From Acinetobacter shaoyimingii (GTDB lineage: Bacteria > Pseudomonadota > Gammaproteobacteria > Pseudomonadales > Moraxellaceae), in assembly GCF_011578045.1 (NCBI RefSeq), contig NZ_CP049801.1, positions 2,356,001 through 2,420,000 of the forward strand: a stretch of 64,000 nt of DNA. Direction: 5' to 3'. Position 1 is the first letter of the stretch; every line of letters begins with the position of its first letter. Under the pieces are notes generated by a model, which was not told the origin of the DNA, ran no database searches, and was given only the letters and a program-made list of their open reading frames with translations. Positions 1 to 8,388 of this stretch are shown here, piece after piece. A program made the position numbers and the translations under genes.

Positions 1-311
1 ACCAATGTTTTTAATTCACCAGTTTGGAACATTTCAAGCATAATATCGCTACCACCAATGAGTTCGCCATTGATCCACAATTGTGGGAATGTAGGCCAAT
101 TCGCAATTTGTGGCAAAGTTGCACGAATATCTTGATTTTCCAAAATATTGACATAAGCAAATGGACGACCGATTTGGCTTAATGCTTCTACTGCACGCGC
201 AGAGAAACCACATTGTGGAAATTGTGGAGTACCCTTCATATAAAGAAGTACAGCATGTTTAGCTATTTGATCGCGAATTAACGCTTCTGTATCACGCGCT
301 TGTTCAGTCAT
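1..311 (-). CDS. grxD: monothiol glutaredoxin, Grx4 type (partial, cut by window edge)
   Basis: The reverse strand encodes about 103 residues before the window ends, starting at an ATG read from 311 back to 309. The monothiol active-site motif CGFS is at residues 34-37, followed by a thioredoxin-fold segment with WPTFPQLWINGELIGGSD, which holds the cis-proline and glutathione-binding region of the family. Grx4-type proteins carry [2Fe-2S] clusters bridged by glutathione and deliver them to other iron proteins in the cytoplasm. Only the last residues of the C-terminus are missing. The gene is divergent from argD across about 160 bp. I am very sure of the family. Confidence 0.93.
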   Translation of the reverse strand, partial: MTEQARDTEALIRDQIAKHAVLLYMKGTPQFPQCGFSARAVEALSQIGRPFAYVNILENQDIRATLPQIANWPTFPQLWINGELIGGSDIMLEMFQTGELKTL

Positions 312-472
312 TGATTAAATCCTCAACTCATCTGGATGCATTATACCTAAATCCACATTAAAGAATACGTCTTGCTGAATATTTCCAATTTTATTTGTAT
401 TTGCACTTTTAATCTGCGCTGGTTTTTGATTAGATAAACTTTTCTTTTTCACCTTATAGATAAGAGTTTGTC

Positions 473-1684
473 ATGAACAACATTACCCTCGCTCCGGTGC
501 AACCTGATCAACCTTCACATTTGATGCCTGTATTTAGCCGTCAACCGATCAGCTTTGTCCGAGGAAGCGGTTCTTATCTATATACTGAAGATGGTTCAGA
601 GTATCTAGATGCTTTAACCGGTATTGCTGTGTGTGGTTTAGGTCATGCTCATCCTGTATTGGCTGAAGCCATTGCAGATCAAGCTGCAACGCTTATTCAT
701 ACCAGCAACATCTATGAAGTGCCTTGGCAAACGGCTGCTGCACAAAAACTCGCTGAAGTTTCTGGCATGGAAGAAATTTTCTTCTCAAATAGTGGCGCTG
801 AATCAAATGAAGGTGCGATCAAAATTGCACGTAAATATGGTCATATGCAAGGTATTGCCCTACCTAAAATCATTGTTGCAGATCATTCTTTCCATGGTCG
901 TACCATGGCAACCCTTTCTGCAACGGGCAATAAAAAAGTACAGGAAGGTTTTGGACCACTGGTAGAAGGCTTTATTCGTGTGCCATTTGGCGATATTGAA
1001 GCGATTGAAGAAGCGGCGATCAATCATCCTGACATCGTAGCCATTTTGGTTGAACCAATTCAAGGTGAAGGTGGTGTAAATACTGCACCTCAAGGCTTTA
1101 GTTACTTAGAAGAAATTCGCCATATCTGTAATCAGCATAACTGGCTCATGATGCTTGATGAAGTGCAAACAGGTAATGGTCGTACAGGTAAATACTTTGC
1201 TTATCAACACACCAGCATCATCCCTGATGTCTTAACGACTGCAAAAGGTTTAGGCAATGGCTTCCCGATTGGTGCTGTAATGACACAAGGTAAAGGTGTC
1301 GGCATTCTCACTGCAGGTAATCATGGTTCTACTTATAGTGGTACGGCGCTTGGTTCACGTATTGTCTATACCATTATTGACTTAATGCAAAAAGAAAATA
1401 TTGTTGCCAATGCTGCTGAAATTGGTACTTATTTGGTCGATCAATTCCGTACACAACTTGCAGATCAAAATGTGATTGTGCGTGGTTTCGGTATGATGAT
1501 TGGCATTGAATTACCAAAAGCATGTGCAGAATTGGTGAATATCGCACGTGACGAGCACAATTTGATTATTAATGTCACTGCAGGCAATGTCGTGCGCTTA
1601 CTTCCTGCTCTGAATATGAACCATCAACAAGCGGATGATTTGCTCAATCGCCTTGTGCCTGCCATTAAAAACTTTTTGAAATAA
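473..1684 (+). CDS. argD: acetylornithine aminotransferase
   Basis: This 403-residue protein is a class III PLP-dependent aminotransferase of the length expected for ArgD. The phosphate-binding SNSGAESNEGAIK segment is near residue 105, the cofactor-contacting LDEVQTGNGR segment is near 228, and the Schiff-base lysine lies in TTAKGLGNGFP at K258. It transfers the amino group of glutamate to N-acetylglutamate semialdehyde in arginine biosynthesis, and related enzymes also act in lysine synthesis. The start ATG sits just after an A/T-rich stretch. It is monocistronic: a strong hairpin and a terminator follow directly. Ornithine or succinylornithine aminotransferase is possible, but the isolated context favours the biosynthetic enzyme. 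Confidence 0.9.
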   Translation: MNNITLAPVQPDQPSHLMPVFSRQPISFVRGSGSYLYTEDGSEYLDALTGIAVCGLGHAHPVLAEAIADQAATLIHTSNIYEVPWQTAAAQKLAEVSGMEEIFFSNSGAESNEGAIKIARKYGHMQGIALPKIIVADHSFHGRTMATLSATGNKKVQEGFGPLVEGFIRVPFGDIEAIEEAAINHPDIVAILVEPIQGEGGVNTAPQGFSYLEEIRHICNQHNWLMMLDEVQTGNGRTGKYFAYQHTSIIPDVLTTAKGLGNGFPIGAVMTQGKGVGILTAGNHGSTYSGTALGSRIVYTIIDLMQKENIVANAAEIGTYLVDQFRTQLADQNVIVRGFGMMIGIELPKACAELVNIARDEHNLIINVTAGNVVRLLPALNMNHQQADDLLNRLVPAIKNFLK

Positions 1685-1692
1685 GTCGCTAG

Positions 1693-1719
1693 GTCGAACT
1701 GAGGCATACTCAGTTCGAC
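1693..1719 (+). repeat. perfect 11-bp inverted repeat after argD
   Basis: GTCGAACTGAG (1693-1703) pairs perfectly with CTCAGTTCGAC (1709-1719) around a 5-nt loop. No T-run follows. It precedes the canonical terminator at 1747, so it may stabilise the argD mRNA 3' end. Confidence 0.6.
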
Positions 1720-1746
1720 GCACAAGTTACACTCTTTTTAAAAACA

Positions 1747-1769
1747 AAAAAGCCGCAAATGCGGCTTTT
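1747..1769 (+). terminator. Rho-independent terminator of argD
   Basis: The stem AGCCGC / GCGGCT (1751-1756 / 1761-1766) is flanked by an A-run on the left and TTTT on the right. It lies 60-85 bp after the argD stop and could work in both directions, also serving the convergent LysR gene. Confidence 0.8.
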
Positions 1770-1854
1770 CACAGATTTTAATATTTTAAATTATGTCAAA
1801 ATTTTATTTATAAAAAGAATAAAACATTCACAATATCATTTTAATATAAAAATC

Positions 1855-2787
1855 TTAAGATGCTTCTTGGTAAATACGACCACCAGGAAGTTGACTGAAA
1901 TATTGCTTTAACGCATCTAAACAACGATGAATCTTCATTGGTTGCTGTTCACGTTTGAGCATCATCGCATTCAACGTATACGCCGGTAACTTCCATTCTG
2001 GTAAAACTTCTACCAAAGTACCGTTCATCAATTCTTTTTGAACATCAAGGTAAAGAACACGAGCAATACCGTGACCACTTTGACAAAGCGATTTAGCAAT
2101 AAAAACATTGTTTGATTGCAAACGATGCTTCATTTCCATGTTCACAACTTCACTTGTACCAGCATGCTGGAATACAAAAGATTGGTTATTTTTCATGATC
2201 GTGACTGGGATCAAATCATGATTTGACAAATCTTCTGGACGTGAAATTGGCGTATTTTGATTTAAATAACTTGGCGAAGCGACAAGCACTTGATCTACAC
2301 GAGCAAGCGGTACAGAGCTTAAGTTATTCGTATCTTCTACTTTAGGACACATGCGAATCGCAATATCAATTCTTTCTTGAATTAAATCAATAGATTGATT
2401 TTCTGCTTCAAAATGAACTGTAAGTCCACGGTGCGCTGAAATCCAATGTGACAATGCTGGAACTAAGTGGGTTGCACCCAGTTCTGGCGTTGCCGCAATA
2501 CGTAAATCTCCAACTAAATCATCTCGCAACTCATTAATTCGAATTTTACCGCGTTCAGCAGCGGCAAGCATTTCTTGACAACTATGAAAAAATGCCTGAC
2601 CAGCTTCCGTTAAACTTAATCTTCTTGTAGAACGGTGTAGAAGCGTGACTTCCATTTCTTGTTCTAATGACCGTATTTGCTGACTCACAGCACTTGTAGT
2701 GATCCCCAAATCACGAGCAGCACCACTAAATGAGCTCTTCTCAACAACACAGGCAAATACACCCATTGATCTAAGTTGATCTAACAT
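1855..2787 (-). CDS. LysR-family transcriptional regulator
   Basis: The chosen start gives a 310-residue protein beginning MLDQLRSMGVF. It is preceded by a clear ribosome-binding site (AGAGGGAAATTT before the ATG), whereas the longer frame to 2838 lacks one. The N-terminal winged helix-turn-helix is typical of LysR proteins (SFSGAARDLGITTSAVSQQ, about residues 19-37), followed by the linker helix and a periplasmic-binding-like effector domain. The effector is unknown. LysR proteins usually control a divergent neighbour, but none is adjacent: upstream on the same strand is nlpD, and downstream the gene converges with argD. The target is therefore probably remote. Confidence 0.88.
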   Translation of the reverse strand: MLDQLRSMGVFACVVEKSSFSGAARDLGITTSAVSQQIRSLEQEMEVTLLHRSTRRLSLTEAGQAFFHSCQEMLAAAERGKIRINELRDDLVGDLRIAATPELGATHLVPALSHWISAHRGLTVHFEAENQSIDLIQERIDIAIRMCPKVEDTNNLSSVPLARVDQVLVASPSYLNQNTPISRPEDLSNHDLIPVTIMKNNQSFVFQHAGTSEVVNMEMKHRLQSNNVFIAKSLCQSGHGIARVLYLDVQKELMNGTLVEVLPEWKLPAYTLNAMMLKREQQPMKIHRCLDALKQYFSQLPGGRIYQEAS

Positions 2788-2883
2788 AAATTTCCCTCTG
2801 AAATTATGAGATGCTTCATCCTTTTTAGATAAAAGCAACTCTTTGTATTATACGAAGAAATTTTCAGTTTGCACCAACTAAAT

Positions 2884-3738
2884 TCAATTGATTGGTAAAA
2901 TATTTTCTGGATTGATCGGCTTACCGTCTAATCGCACCTGAAACTCCAGCATCGTGCGTGTAGTCCCGCTTGAACCCATTGCTGCAATCTGTTGTCCTGC
3001 AGTCACATTTTGTCCACTTTTCACCAAAATTTTACTGTTGTGCGCATAGGCTGAGATATAACCAGAGACGTGTTTAATGAGAACCAAATTACCATATTCT
3101 TTTAATCCATCTGCTGCATAAACCACTTGTCCATCTGCAGCAGCAACTACAGGATCCCCTACATTTCCACCAAAACGCACACCTTTAATATTGGCATTTG
3201 GACTAAATCTTTCTAAAACAGGTCCATTTGAAGGTTTAATCCACTTTAAAGCTGTAGTACCCACTTGAGTCGGTGGAGCTGTTGGTACCGTTTGTTGAAC
3301 CATTGGTGTACGTTGTACCGTTGGTTGCTGTACGTTGGTATTTGCTTGATAGCTTGGAAGTGGAACTGTTTGGCGTTGAATTGGTTTATCCACTGTAGAA
3401 GACGTTAATGGACGTGTTGCTGGGCGTTGTTGTGGACGACTTCCACTTTTCAAACGAATCGATTGATTGACATAAATTCGATACGGCGGTGCAATATCGT
3501 TCATATCTGCGATACTTTGATAACTCAAACCATAACGTGTTGCAATACTACTCAATGTATCTCCTGATCGAACAGTATAATAATCAGGTGCATTGGCATA
3601 ACGTGTAGGGTTATTAATTTGTGGCTTAGATGCACACCCTGTTATCGCCACAGCAGAAACCACTGCCACCGACATGAGTAGTGAATTTATCCATATTTTT
3701 GGTAATTGAAAAAATTGCGCTGTTCGAGCCAAAAGCAT
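2884..3738 (-). CDS. nlpD: NlpD-like lipoprotein, LysM plus degenerate LytM domain
   Basis: This 284-residue protein has an N-terminal membrane segment ending in a lipobox (ITGC, Cys at residue 35), a LysM peptidoglycan-binding domain at about 53-98 (YYTVRSGDTLSSIATRYG), a Q/T/P-rich linker, and a C-terminal LytM/M23 domain from about 165. The zinc-binding residues of active M23 peptidases are not conserved: the first His position reads RFGGN and the final H-x-H position reads LEFQVR. That matches E. coli NlpD, which activates the amidase AmiC at the septum rather than cutting peptidoglycan itself. It follows surE by 105 bp on the same strand. The RBS GAGAGGGAG precedes the ATG. Confidence 0.88.
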   Translation of the reverse strand: MLLARTAQFFQLPKIWINSLLMSVAVVSAVAITGCASKPQINNPTRYANAPDYYTVRSGDTLSSIATRYGLSYQSIADMNDIAPPYRIYVNQSIRLKSGSRPQQRPATRPLTSSTVDKPIQRQTVPLPSYQANTNVQQPTVQRTPMVQQTVPTAPPTQVGTTALKWIKPSNGPVLERFSPNANIKGVRFGGNVGDPVVAAADGQVVYAADGLKEYGNLVLIKHVSGYISAYAHNSKILVKSGQNVTAGQQIAAMGSSGTTRTMLEFQVRLDGKPINPENILPIN

Positions 3739-3843
3739 GCTCTCCCTCTCTACGGATATATGTAAAAATGATCATTGAAATAAGATAGCAAAATAAATCA
3801 TTTTTTGATGAAATTAATATGCTTTTTCACAAACATATAACAC

Positions 3844-4632
3844 TTATTGAAGCTCAATATTCTTACAGCCCATCTGGATTTTCAAGGTCTCCAATATCGA
3901 ATAATTGGTCGCGTCCATTTGAATTGGGGTAATACTGACATATCCATGCGCAACCGCAAAAAAATCCGATTGAATATCAATACAGCTTTTTTTCGGATCT
4001 GTCACCGCCTCACCTGCCAACCCAATCCATAACACTTGACGACCACGCGGATCGACCTGAGTGGTAATCGGTTTGGACTGAATCCGTTGACCTTGATAAG
4101 TAATCTGTGCGCCTTTGATGCATGGAATATCTGGAATATTAATATTGAAAATATGCCGTGGTGGTAGTTGCGGCAATCCATCAGCAATAAAGTCATGTAC
4201 CCACTGGGCTGCCTGCGCATAATCTTCAGGTTGTTGGTAAGATCGTACATTACTGCCTGCCAAAGACACCGCAATGGCAGGTTGTTTCATTAAGCGACCT
4301 TCAAATGCTGCACCCACCGTTCCGGAATAAAGCACATCATCACCAAGGTTTGCACCACTGTTGATACCACTGACCACAAGATCAAATTCAAAATCGAACA
4401 TGCCGTTCATGGATAAATAAACGCAATCTGCCGGTGTACCATTAATAGCCCAAACATCGGGTGCAATTTGAATCGGTCGCAATGGTCGATCTAAAGTTAA
4501 AGCACTTGAAAATCCACTTCTTTCACTTTCTGGCGCAACAATGACAACTCGACCTAAAGGTTTCAATGCTTTTGCTAAAGCTTGAATACCAGGCGCAAAA
4601 ACACCATCGTCATTGGAAATTAATATATTCAC
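3844..4632 (-). CDS. surE: 5'/3'-nucleotidase SurE
   Basis: This 262-residue protein opens with the metal-binding motif [11 protein letters not shown] (D8, D9). It also has the metal/phosphate site SERSGFSS near residue 39 and [12 protein letters not shown] with N91, all diagnostic of SurE. The family hydrolyses nucleoside monophosphates and short polyphosphates in the cytoplasm and is linked to stationary-phase survival. In enterobacteria the order is surE-pcm-nlpD-rpoS. Here surE is followed directly by nlpD, with no pcm or rpoS. It is a little longer than the E. coli protein (about 253 residues). Confidence 0.93.
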   Translation of the reverse strand: MNILISNDDGVFAPGIQALAKALKPLGRVVIVAPESERSGFSSALTLDRPLRPIQIAPDVWAINGTPADCVYLSMNGMFDFEFDLVVSGINSGANLGDDVLYSGTVGAAFEGRLMKQPAIAVSLAGSNVRSYQQPEDYAQAAQWVHDFIADGLPQLPPRHIFNINIPDIPCIKGAQITYQGQRIQSKPITTQVDPRGRQVLWIGLAGEAVTDPKKSCIDIQSDFFAVAHGYVSITPIQMDATNYSILETLKIQMGCKNIELQ

Positions 4633-4735
4633 TGAAAATCTCTAAAAAAAACGCATTATGCAGATTACACAATTGGAAAATTTGTAACAAGACTATATAT
4701 TGGAGTCCTATATTAACTTAACATAAGGATAAATA

Positions 4736-5119
4736 ATGATATTTAACTCACTTAAAAGAACGTTTATGATTGGGTCTATCACATTTTTGTCTATAAATGC
4801 AGTCCACGCAGATAGCTCCGAACAAGCTGAATTAAATCAAACGATCAAAGAAGATATCATTGCTTCACAAATTTTGTTAGAAGTTTGCCCAGCAGTTGTG
4901 AGTAATAAAGCGCTTTTGCAAGAAAATATTACAAACTTTACTCAAGATGCATTAAAACGCATAGTTCCAGCACCTTCATCACTCGCTGAATTACAGAAAG
5001 ATGCTGAATATCAAGCCCTTTACCAAAGTGCAAAAAAAGATTCTGCAACACTTTCTGCTGGCGACATCAAAGCGGAATGTGAAAATGCTTTGACATCAAA
5101 TGAAGAATCATTTTTTTAA
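4736..5119 (+). CDS. small secreted protein with two cysteines, function unknown
   Basis: This 127-residue protein has a basic N-terminus and a hydrophobic stretch ending in VHA, a good Sec signal peptide with predicted cleavage near residue 25. The mature part is largely helical and charged, with two cysteines (ILLEVCP, and AECENA near the end) that could form a disulfide in the periplasm. It resembles the next gene (5306-5704): both share an E-[IV]-C-P motif, a central L/K-rich helix, a Q-K-D-x-x-[FY] motif and a late C-[ED]. It resembles short Moraxellaceae secreted proteins, but I do not recognise a characterised family. It is divergent from surE by about 100 bp. Confidence 0.7.
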   Translation: MIFNSLKRTFMIGSITFLSINAVHADSSEQAELNQTIKEDIIASQILLEVCPAVVSNKALLQENITNFTQDALKRIVPAPSSLAELQKDAEYQALYQSAKKDSATLSAGDIKAECENALTSNEESFF

Positions 5120-5174
5120 TTGAATCCTTCACACGGTGTGTCATAAAGGAAATGTGTCAAAGTTCTGCGGAACA

Positions 5175-5210
5175 TACATCATCTATCCTATTTTCTGCAT
5201 AGATGATGTA
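5175..5210. repeat. perfect 12-bp inverted repeat between the two secreted-protein genes
   Basis: TACATCATCTAT (5175-5186) pairs perfectly with ATAGATGATGTA (5199-5210) over a 12-nt loop. There is no T-run, so it is more likely an mRNA 3'-end stem or an operator than a classic terminator. Confidence 0.5.
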
Positions 5211-5305
5211 TAAATCCAACAGCTTTGATACATTTTCTTTATTTTATTCAGATCAAATCTGTTTATCCTATATCAATCATTTTGTTATAAATTCTGAGTT
5301 GTTGT

Positions 5306-5704
5306 ATGAATAATCAATTAAGTAAAACACTGGCATTTCTTACACTCACATCATCCATGATGTTGTCTACTTGGGGTTTTGCCAAGGACAATACTGAAAA
5401 GGATAAAGCGGAAAATATTGATGTAACCCAACAACAAGTGACCAAAGAAGAACTTGCTGCCATCTATGTATTGTCAGAAATTTGCCCAAAATTAATTAAA
5501 GTTGATGACGAATTTAAAACGGGTTATACGCATCTACTCAAAGATTATTTACCGAACGAAAAATCACCTCAAACCACTTTAAATTCTTTGGCAAAACAGA
5601 AAGATTTTAAAGCTGCGCTTAAACAAGCGCGTGACGATGCTAAACACGCAACTGAGAAAGAAAACCAACAAATTTGTGAAGATGTGAAAAAATACCAGTC
5701 TTAA
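5306..5704 (+). CDS. small secreted protein, paralogue of the preceding gene
   Basis: This 132-residue protein has a signal peptide ending near GFA (residue 26), then a charged linker and a helical domain with two cysteines (LSEICPK and QQICEDV). The spacing and motifs mirror the 127-residue product of 4736-5119, so the pair looks like an old tandem duplication. Both are expected in the periplasm. Function is unknown. An 8-10-bp inverted repeat follows about 60 bp after the stop. Confidence 0.7.
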   Translation: MNNQLSKTLAFLTLTSSMMLSTWGFAKDNTEKDKAENIDVTQQQVTKEELAAIYVLSEICPKLIKVDDEFKTGYTHLLKDYLPNEKSPQTTLNSLAKQKDFKAALKQARDDAKHATEKENQQICEDVKKYQS

Positions 5705-5764
5705 GCAAATACTCGATAAAATAGTTACATTTAGTTCAAAATTACCCTTATTTCCCTGTAGAAG

Positions 5765-5802
5765 TCAGCTTTGCTTTATCCTAGAATGCAAAGCTGATTT
5801 TG
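5765..5802 (+). terminator. probable terminator after the 132-residue secreted protein
   Basis: TCAGCTTTGC (5765-5774) pairs with GCAAAGCTGA (5788-5797), followed by TTTTG. The T-run is weak, so it may instead lie in the dacC upstream region. Confidence 0.5.
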
Positions 5803-5830
5803 CATTCATATAAGATTGGAACTACTCAGA

Positions 5831-6979
5831 ATGACCCTAAAAAGCGCCATCGCTGCATTCGTACTTTTACCTTCATTTTCATATGCAGCAACTGTTTTAT
5901 CTACCCCACCTGAATTGAATAATAAATCATATGTTCTGATGGATTATGAAACAGGGCAAATTCTTGCTAGCAAAAATGAAAATGAAAAGCTTGCACCAGC
6001 CTCTATGACAAAAATGATGACCAGTTTCATCATTGAACAAAAGCTTTTGAATGGACAACTGACTGAAAATGAAAAAGTTCGCATGAACGAGTCAGCTTGG
6101 TGTCGTGGGAGTAGTTCTGAATCGTGTATGTATGTTCCTTTGAATGGCACTGCGACTGTCCTTGAGATGTTGCGCGGTATCATCATCCAGTCAGGTAATG
6201 ATGCTTCTAAAGCGATGGCTGAGCATATTTCTGGAAATGAAGGTACTTTTGCTCATGCGATGAATCAAGAAGCGAAGAAAATTGGCATGACCAATACCAA
6301 TTTCATCAACGCAACGGGTATGCCTGCTGAGGGTCATTATTCAACAGCCAAAGATATGGCAACTTTGGCAAAACATATCATTCACGATAGTTCTAAATAT
6401 TACCCAATTTATTCTGAAAAAGAGTTTACTTTTAATGGCATTAAACAAGGTAACCGCAATGCCTTGCTCTATACAGACCCAAGTGTAGATGGTTTAAAAA
6501 CAGGTCATACTGAAGAAGCAGGTTATTGTTTAACGACTTCTGCAAAACGTGGTCCAATGCGTTTGATTTCTGTGATTTTTGGTGCGCCATCGATGAATGA
6601 TCGTGCATCTCAAACACGTGAATTGTTGTCTTGGGGTTATGCAAACTTTGAAACAGTCAATGTTCAACCTGCAAACAAAGAAATTACCAAGTCTAAAGTT
6701 TGGTTTGGTAAAGAAAATGAAGTGAGCGTAGGTCTGGTTGAAATGTTCAATGTGACCATGCCTAAAGGTCAAGCAGATGCCATTAAAACGCAAGTTTCTG
6801 TTCAACCGAATGTGAATGCTCCACTGCAAAAAGGTCAAGTGATTGGTAAATTAACTGCAACCTTAAATGGTAAAGTCATTGCAGAAAAACCTCTCGTTGC
6901 CCTTCAAGCAGTTGAAGAAGCTGGTTTCTTCTCACGTATGATCGATCATATCAAACAGTTCTTTAGCAACTTGTTTTAA
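5831..6979 (+). CDS. dacC: D-alanyl-D-alanine carboxypeptidase (PBP5/6)
   Basis: With the ATG at 5831 the protein has 382 residues, the usual length for Acinetobacter PBP5/6. A TTG 15 bp earlier is in frame, but a GGA ribosome-binding site at 5818 fits the ATG. The signal peptide ends at SYA (residue 19). The penicillin-binding motifs are SMTK (nucleophile S58, K61), SGN (121-123) and KTG (222-224), followed by the PBP5 C-terminal domain and an amphipathic membrane-anchoring tail (SRMIDHIKQFFSNLF). It trims the terminal D-Ala from pentapeptides in the periplasm. It is monocistronic, with a terminator downstream. Confidence 0.96.
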   Translation: MTLKSAIAAFVLLPSFSYAATVLSTPPELNNKSYVLMDYETGQILASKNENEKLAPASMTKMMTSFIIEQKLLNGQLTENEKVRMNESAWCRGSSSESCMYVPLNGTATVLEMLRGIIIQSGNDASKAMAEHISGNEGTFAHAMNQEAKKIGMTNTNFINATGMPAEGHYSTAKDMATLAKHIIHDSSKYYPIYSEKEFTFNGIKQGNRNALLYTDPSVDGLKTGHTEEAGYCLTTSAKRGPMRLISVIFGAPSMNDRASQTRELLSWGYANFETVNVQPANKEITKSKVWFGKENEVSVGLVEMFNVTMPKGQADAIKTQVSVQPNVNAPLQKGQVIGKLTATLNGKVIAEKPLVALQAVEEAGFFSRMIDHIKQFFSNLF

Positions 6980-7028
6980 GCCTGACGTTCTAGATATGAT
7001 TTTATATAAGTCATCTTAGACTGAAGTT

Positions 7029-7062
7029 AAAGCATCTATATTTCGATATAGGTGCTTTTTTA
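7029..7062 (+). terminator. Rho-independent terminator of dacC
   Basis: A 13-bp stem (7029-7041 with 7046-7058, one G-U pair) closes a TTCG tetraloop and is followed by a T-run. Confidence 0.85.
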
Positions 7063-7101
7063 TTTATACTGATTTTAATCTTTGAAAACTAAATGTGACT
7101 C

Positions 7102-7644
7102 ATGACTAAGAATATTCGTCCCTATCTTGATTCCCATCCTAAAATTGATGCAACTTGTTATATCGATGAAATGTCGCTGGTGATTGGTGAAGTCTCTTTG
7201 GCTGAGAATGTTTCTGTATGGCCGTTTGCGGTGATCCGTGGCGATGTGAATTTTATTAAAATTGGTAAAAATTCCAATGTTCAAGATCATTCGATGTTGC
7301 ATGTGAGTCATAAGAAAGCCGATAAACCTGAAGGTTCACCACTCATTATTGGTGAAGATGTCACCATTGGTCATCATGTGAAATTACATGGTTGTACCAT
7401 TGGTAATCGTGTGCTTGTGGGTATTGGAACGATTATTTTGGATGATGTGATTGTTGAAGATGATGTGATGATTGGTGCAGGCTCACTTGTTCCACCCAAC
7501 AAGCGTTTAGAAAGTGGTTATTTGTATGTCGGAAGTCCAGTCAAACAAGTACGCAAACTGACTGAAAAAGAGTTGGCTTTCCTACCTTACTCTGCTCAGA
7601 ATTACGTGAAGGTTGCGGAGAATTACTTAGGAAATAACGAATAA
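7102..7644 (+). CDS. gamma-carbonic anhydrase-like hexapeptide-repeat protein (YrdA type)
   Basis: This 180-residue protein consists mostly of imperfect hexapeptide repeats ([LIV]-G-x-x-x-x), such as VSVWPFAVIRGD, IGKNSNVQDH, IGEDVTIGHHVKLHG and IGAGSLVPP, which fold as a left-handed beta helix. The likely metal ligands are the histidines in QDHSMLH (one) and GHHVKLHG (two), arranged as in gamma-class carbonic anhydrases, YrdA and PaaY. Whether this member hydrates CO2 cannot be judged from sequence. It stands alone after the dacC terminator. Confidence 0.88.
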   Translation: MTKNIRPYLDSHPKIDATCYIDEMSLVIGEVSLAENVSVWPFAVIRGDVNFIKIGKNSNVQDHSMLHVSHKKADKPEGSPLIIGEDVTIGHHVKLHGCTIGNRVLVGIGTIILDDVIVEDDVMIGAGSLVPPNKRLESGYLYVGSPVKQVRKLTEKELAFLPYSAQNYVKVAENYLGNNE

Positions 7645-7844
7645 CAAATCTAATTTTATCGTGCTTATTTCTTAAAAGAAGACATAAGCACAATTTGTGA
7701 TTTTTCAAAATTGAAATCTTATTTTTATTTATAAGAAATAAAAACTTAAAATTCTTTTAATCATTTTGTAGGACATCGAGTCAGCTTTGCATAACGATTA
7801 TTATAAAATTTATGCTAATAATTTAAGTAATTCATCATGAGAAA

Positions 7845-8147
7845 ATGAATATGAATAGTGAGCTTCATCCAAGTTTGAAATTAGATGCTAAACAACAATG
7901 GTATGATCACAGCATTGACCAGATCATGGTGTATTTATTTAAATATCAGTGTTCAACAATTAAAGCTCAACTTTATGCTGAAACTTTAGAACGTTTCAAT
8001 GCACTGGATATGGCAGCCAACTATTTTTTATTCGATTTAATTGAAGAACGTTTGCCACACAGAGCTAAAATGTTTTTTGCAGGCGAAAATTATCGAGGTA
8101 AACGAGAAACTATTTTGGAAGTGATGGCGCATATTGGTGAAGTGTAA
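7845..8147 (+). CDS. hypothetical protein, 100 residues
   Basis: This is a soluble, helical protein without a signal peptide or membrane segment. It has a central YLFKYQCSTIKAQLYAETLERF helix region and a basic segment EERLPHRAKMFF. Two in-frame ATGs (7845 and 7851) are both possible, giving 100 or 98 residues. I do not recognise the family. The preceding 200 bp are AT-rich, with no gene. Codon use looks like that of the core neighbours, unlike the next gene. Confidence 0.6.
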   Translation: MNMNSELHPSLKLDAKQQWYDHSIDQIMVYLFKYQCSTIKAQLYAETLERFNALDMAANYFLFDLIEERLPHRAKMFFAGENYRGKRETILEVMAHIGEV

Positions 8148-8388
8148 AATTTCTATGACTTATTTAAGTATGAATTTTACTCAGTAAACTCTAACTCGGC
8201 ACATCGCTTCGCATTTGAGTGCTTATTGTAATGCGAAAAAGGCATAAATTAAATTCATAGATTCAAATAAAATAATAAAATCAATTATTTAAAAACCATT
8301 AGAGAACTTTCACAGAATCAGCGATGAAATTTATTTTGTATAAGAAAGTCTTGATAAATAAAGAAAAAATTAAAATAATAATGTAGTA

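Noticed and set aside
5763..7790. GTCAGCTTTGC occurring at about 5764 and 7779 as a repeat element
   Set aside because: Only 11 bp are shared and the contexts differ; probably chance.
8208..8240. CGCATT/AATGCG stem upstream of the DUF1796-like gene as an attachment site or IS end
   Set aside because: Only six base pairs, with no direct repeats or transposase remnant nearby.
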